From the NCBI GenBank assembly GCA_003970805.2, contig CP051152.1, positions 806,001 to 870,000 of the forward strand: a stretch of 64,000 bases of DNA, in the 5' to 3' direction. Each line of letters begins with the position of its first letter. The stretch's first letter is position 1. The DNA comes from Undibacterium piscinae (GTDB lineage Bacteria > Pseudomonadota > Gammaproteobacteria > Burkholderiales > Burkholderiaceae_D). The notes under the pieces are model-generated. The model ran no database searches, was not told the origin of the DNA, and was given only the letters and a program-made list of their open reading frames with translations. Positions 61,607 through 64,000 of this stretch are shown here, in pieces. The position numbers and the translations under genes were made by a program.

Positions 61607-62196
61607 TGTTTACTCCAGACGCGCAAGCCCATGATCGCCATCAGCACGAACAAGGCATACAAAATTGCGGTTAGCATCAGATTTTTATACACATACAAAC
61701 CGACATACAGGATATCGACGATGATCCAGACATGCCAGTTCTCCAGTTTTTTACGCGATAACAGCACTTGACCAAGCAGACTGCCGGCGGTCAGAAAGCC
61801 ATCGGCATACGGTACATCGGTATCGGTAAAGGTTTTCAGGAACCATGCCAATATGACGAAACCGACACCCCAGGCCAACATGCACAACACGCGTTGCGAC
61901 CAACCCAGGCGCGCGATTGCCAAAGCCTTGGCAGCGCCATGCCGCGGCTCCTTGCGCAGCCACAAAGACCAGCCCCATAGCGATATCAGGATAAACATGA
62001 ACTGCAGTCCCATATCGCCATACAGGCGCGCATCAAAAAATACCAGCGCATACAGACCGGAAGATAAAATCGCAAACAGCCAGGCCCAATGCAGCTGACG
62101 AATATTCAGGGCCACGGTAATGGCCGAAAGCAGGAAGGAGATTAACTCCAGCGGCGTCGTGGCGAAGCCGAACAGCAAAGGCAGGGTTTGATTCAT
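61594..62196 (-). CDS. pnuC: PnuC nicotinamide riboside transporter
   Basis: A 200-residue membrane protein with about seven helices. PnuC hallmarks: ELISFLLSAITVALNIRQLHWAWLFAILSSGLYALVFFDARLYGDMGLQFMFI, WGWSLWLR, and the C-terminal ENWHVWIIVDILYVGLYVYKNLMLTAILYALF. ATG 62196 gives the usual start; the upstream extension contains one copy of a 43-bp direct repeat and is unlikely to be coding. It pairs with the NadR-like kinase. Confidence 0.92.
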   Translation of the reverse strand: MNQTLPLLFGFATTPLELISFLLSAITVALNIRQLHWAWLFAILSSGLYALVFFDARLYGDMGLQFMFILISLWGWSLWLRKEPRHGAAKALAIARLGWSQRVLCMLAWGVGFVILAWFLKTFTDTDVPYADGFLTAGSLLGQVLLSRKKLENWHVWIIVDILYVGLYVYKNLMLTAILYALFVLMAIMGLRVWSKQCQA

Positions 62197-62224
62197 GCGA
62201 CGCGTTTCTAGGTTGATTGAGCGC

Positions 62225-62267
62225 CGTCTATTCAGGACGAAGCTAAAGGCAGGCGCCATTATCACTG
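62225..62267. repeat. 43-bp direct repeat, unit 1, upstream of pnuC
   Basis: This unit (begins CGTCTATTCAGGACGAAGCT) is repeated identically at 62320-62362 with 52 bp between. It lies between cobQ and pnuC, 29 bp upstream of the pnuC ATG. Confidence 0.85.
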
Positions 62268-62319
62268 CGGGAAAACAAAGCCATCACGATAGATAAGCGC
62301 AATCAATATCCTGTTTGGA

Positions 62320-62362
62320 CGTCTATTCAGGACGAAGCTAAAGGCAGGCGCCATTATCACTG
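62320..62362. repeat. 43-bp direct repeat, unit 2
   Basis: Identical to unit 1. It ends 25 bp downstream of the cobQ stop side (62388), so it lies wholly in the intergenic gap. It may be a recent local duplication or a duplicated operator for pnuC. Confidence 0.85.
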
Positions 62363-62387
62363 ATAAGCCGTAAAAAGATAAGGCAGA

Positions 62388-63830
62388 TCAAAGCGCCTGC
62401 AAGGCTTGCAACAGGGGCGCACAGGCGTCCGCCACCCTATCGAGGCTTTGCTCGCGCAGGCTGGCAAGATCGACCGTCACCTCGGTTTTCAGGCCGGCCC
62501 AATCGAGCAGCGCGGCACAGGCTTCGGGATGATCGAATAAGCCATGCAGATAAGAGCCGAGTATCAGGTCATCGGGCGAGCGTGTGCCCTCTTCTTCAGC
62601 GCCCAGCATAAACGCCGGCAAGGTATCACTGCTAGCGTAAGTGAGCCCCATATGTATCTCGTAGCCTTGCACTTTGGCATCGCGCTTAGCGCCAAAGGCG
62701 CAATGGCCGCTGACTTGCTGCAGGCGTTTTTCCTTGGTCAGTTCGGTAGTAATGTCGAGCAAACCCAGACCATCGGAGTCACCGGGCTTACCCTCGACAC
62801 CATGCGGGTCGCTGATAACCTGCCCCAGCATCTGATAGCCACCGCAGATGCCTATCACTTTGCCGCCATAGCGCAAATGCTTTTCCAGCACCTCTTGCCA
62901 GCCTTGCTGCAATAAAAATGCCAGATCGTCGCGGGTATTTTTACTGCCAGGCAGGATGATCAGGTCGGCAGCGGGGATAGACATGCCAGGGGCGATGAAT
63001 TGCAGATCTACGTCGGGATGAAAACGCAGGGCATCGAAATCCGTATGATTCGAGATGCGCGGAATCGCCGGCACGATGACACGAAACTTGCCGCTATTCG
63101 TCTGCGCCGGCTGTATCGCATCTTCGGCGTCGAGCATCAGGCCATGCAGATACGGCAGTACCGCCAGCACCGGCTTGCCGGTCTTCTGCTGCAGCCACTC
63201 CAGGCCAGGTTCAAGCAAGCTGATGTCACCGCGAAAGCGATTGATGACAAAGCCAACGATACGGTTTTGCTCGGTCTCAGACAAGCAAGCCAGAGTGCCG
63301 ATGAAATGGGCAAATACGCCGCCGCGGTCGATGTCAGCCACCAGAATCACCGGACAATCAACGGCTTCGGCAAAGCCCATATTGGCGATATCACGGTCGC
63401 GCAAATTCACCTCGGCCGGACTACCTGCCCCTTCGACGATGATGCACTCATAGTCTTGCTGCAAGCGCCGGTAGGATTCCAGCACCGCTTGCATCGCGAT
63501 GGTTTTATATTGATGATAGTCACGTGCATCCATGTCGGCGCGCACCTTGCCATGGATGATGACCTGGGCACCGGTATCGGACGAAGGCTTAAGCAGCACA
63601 GGATTCATGTCGGTATGCGCCTGCAAGCCCGCCGCCACTGCCTGCAAGGCCTGGGCACGGCCGATCTCGCCGCCATCCACCGTGACGGCGCTATTCAAGG
63701 CCATATTCTGCGGCTTTAGCGGCACCACTTTCACGCCCTGCCGGTACAGCAAACGGCACAAGGCCGCCACCACGGTAGTCTTGCCAGCGTCAGAAGTGGT
63801 GCCCTGCACCATCAATGTAGAAATTTTCAT
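62388..63830 (-). CDS. cobQ: Cobyric acid synthase
   Basis: A 480-residue glutamine-dependent amidotransferase that amidates adenosylcobyrinate a,c-diamide in cobalamin synthesis. The N-terminal P-loop-like domain ([37 protein letters not shown]) and the C-terminal GATase domain with the nucleophile in [13 protein letters not shown] and the His in [11 protein letters not shown] are both present. Complete. With the btuF-like gene it points to corrinoid metabolism. Confidence 0.95.
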   Translation of the reverse strand: MKISTLMVQGTTSDAGKTTVVAALCRLLYRQGVKVVPLKPQNMALNSAVTVDGGEIGRAQALQAVAAGLQAHTDMNPVLLKPSSDTGAQVIIHGKVRADMDARDYHQYKTIAMQAVLESYRRLQQDYECIIVEGAGSPAEVNLRDRDIANMGFAEAVDCPVILVADIDRGGVFAHFIGTLACLSETEQNRIVGFVINRFRGDISLLEPGLEWLQQKTGKPVLAVLPYLHGLMLDAEDAIQPAQTNSGKFRVIVPAIPRISNHTDFDALRFHPDVDLQFIAPGMSIPAADLIILPGSKNTRDDLAFLLQQGWQEVLEKHLRYGGKVIGICGGYQMLGQVISDPHGVEGKPGDSDGLGLLDITTELTKEKRLQQVSGHCAFGAKRDAKVQGYEIHMGLTYASSDTLPAFMLGAEEEGTRSPDDLILGSYLHGLFDHPEACAALLDWAGLKTEVTVDLASLREQSLDRVADACAPLLQALQAL

Positions 63831-63911
63831 AGAAGTATCAGGTATTGAAGGAGATGAAGGAAACGAAGGAGCACTTGCGTTAAAAATCAGCCTGGGTATC
63901 GGGCGAACTGG

Positions 63912-64000
63912 CTAATTGACCCGCTGCCAATCGGCGATAATCTGCTGCAGTTGCGGCAAGCCGTGGGTGATCGCCGATGGACCCGGCGAAAGTATATCGG
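63912..64000 (-). CDS. C-terminal fragment of an unidentified protein (runs off the window)
   Basis: The minus strand at the right edge reads DILSPGPSAITHGLPQLQQIIADWQRVN and stop. The LSPGPSAITHGL pattern could belong to a periplasmic cobalamin-type binding protein or another cob gene product, but too little is present to name it. It lies 81 bp upstream of cobQ on the same strand. Confidence 0.5.
   Translation of the reverse strand, partial: DILSPGPSAITHGLPQLQQIIADWQRVN

Noticed and set aside
62197-62387. Cobalamin riboswitch near cobQ and pnuC
   Set aside because: No B12-box or conserved riboswitch core could be found; a 43-bp direct repeat explains the similarity within the region.

Overview
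The window looks like the chromosome of a betaproteobacterium. Oxalobacteraceae (for example an Undibacterium- or Herminiimonas-like organism) is my best guess. The reasons are moderate GC, an intracellular PHB depolymerase, an alanine/threonine-rich extended RpoD, an rnfB-nth pair, and small families typical of Betaproteobacteria (DUF1841, DUF3460, DUF3106, DUF3619). Family placement is inference; no rRNA is present to test it.

Layout. (1) 1-22.8 kb is an anaerobic nitrate respiration island. It holds nirS with two Dnr/FNR-type boxes and a minus-strand operon dnr-ubiU-ubiV-ubiT-DGC protein-nnrS, which links the denitrification regulator to O2-independent ubiquinone synthesis. It also holds narX/narL, a beta-carbonic anhydrase, moaA, a hemerythrin-like protein, a parvulin and narGHJI, then a broken tRNA-Arg, a narK remnant and kup. 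Several genes here are damaged at abrupt junctions: nirS/nnrS, membrane protein/moaA, kup/narK and a tRNA without its T arm. (2) 23-33 kb is housekeeping: tRNA-Ser, lysC, rpiA, srkA, a YecA-like protein, an acyl-CoA-binding protein, a hydroxyacid dehydrogenase, an Na+/H+ antiporter-like protein, fdxA and a ferredoxin-NADP reductase. (3) 33.4-40.8 kb carries two identical IS3-family (IS150-like) copies, each lying inside the loop of a rho-independent terminator, with phaZ, a small lipoprotein, rnfB, nth, a nitroreductase and a DUF1841 gene between them. (4) 40.8-57 kb carries two small cytochromes c, moxR, a SIMPL protein, the ilvBHC operon, an ECF sigma operon, a TetR regulator, a LOG protein, hyi, scpA, panC, a btuF-like gene and a scrambled mtfA/TonB-receptor stretch. 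(5) 57-64 kb carries rpoD with a 450-residue N-terminal extension, a NadR-like kinase with pnuC, cobQ and a partial gene.

How the genes work together. Nitrate sensing (NarXL) and a Dnr-type regulator would control nitrate reductase (NarGHI with chaperone NarJ), nitrite reductase (NirS) and anaerobic quinone supply (UbiUVT). MoaA supplies the molybdenum cofactor for NarG. CobQ, the BtuF-like protein and possibly the TonB receptor point to corrinoid synthesis or uptake.

Two overlays need care. Several genes (kup, nitroreductase, SIMPL, RDD, btuF) are each restored by removing one base from a homopolymer, which looks like a sequencing or consensus error. Larger junctions could be real deletions or assembly errors. 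Beyond annotation, the most interesting signals are two families of dispersed palindromic elements with constant spacing (CATGCG-N27-CGCATG, three copies; a GGGG-type arm pair with a 48-nt interior, two copies), the IS insertions in terminator loops, and the RpoD extension that resembles the IF2-associated segment.
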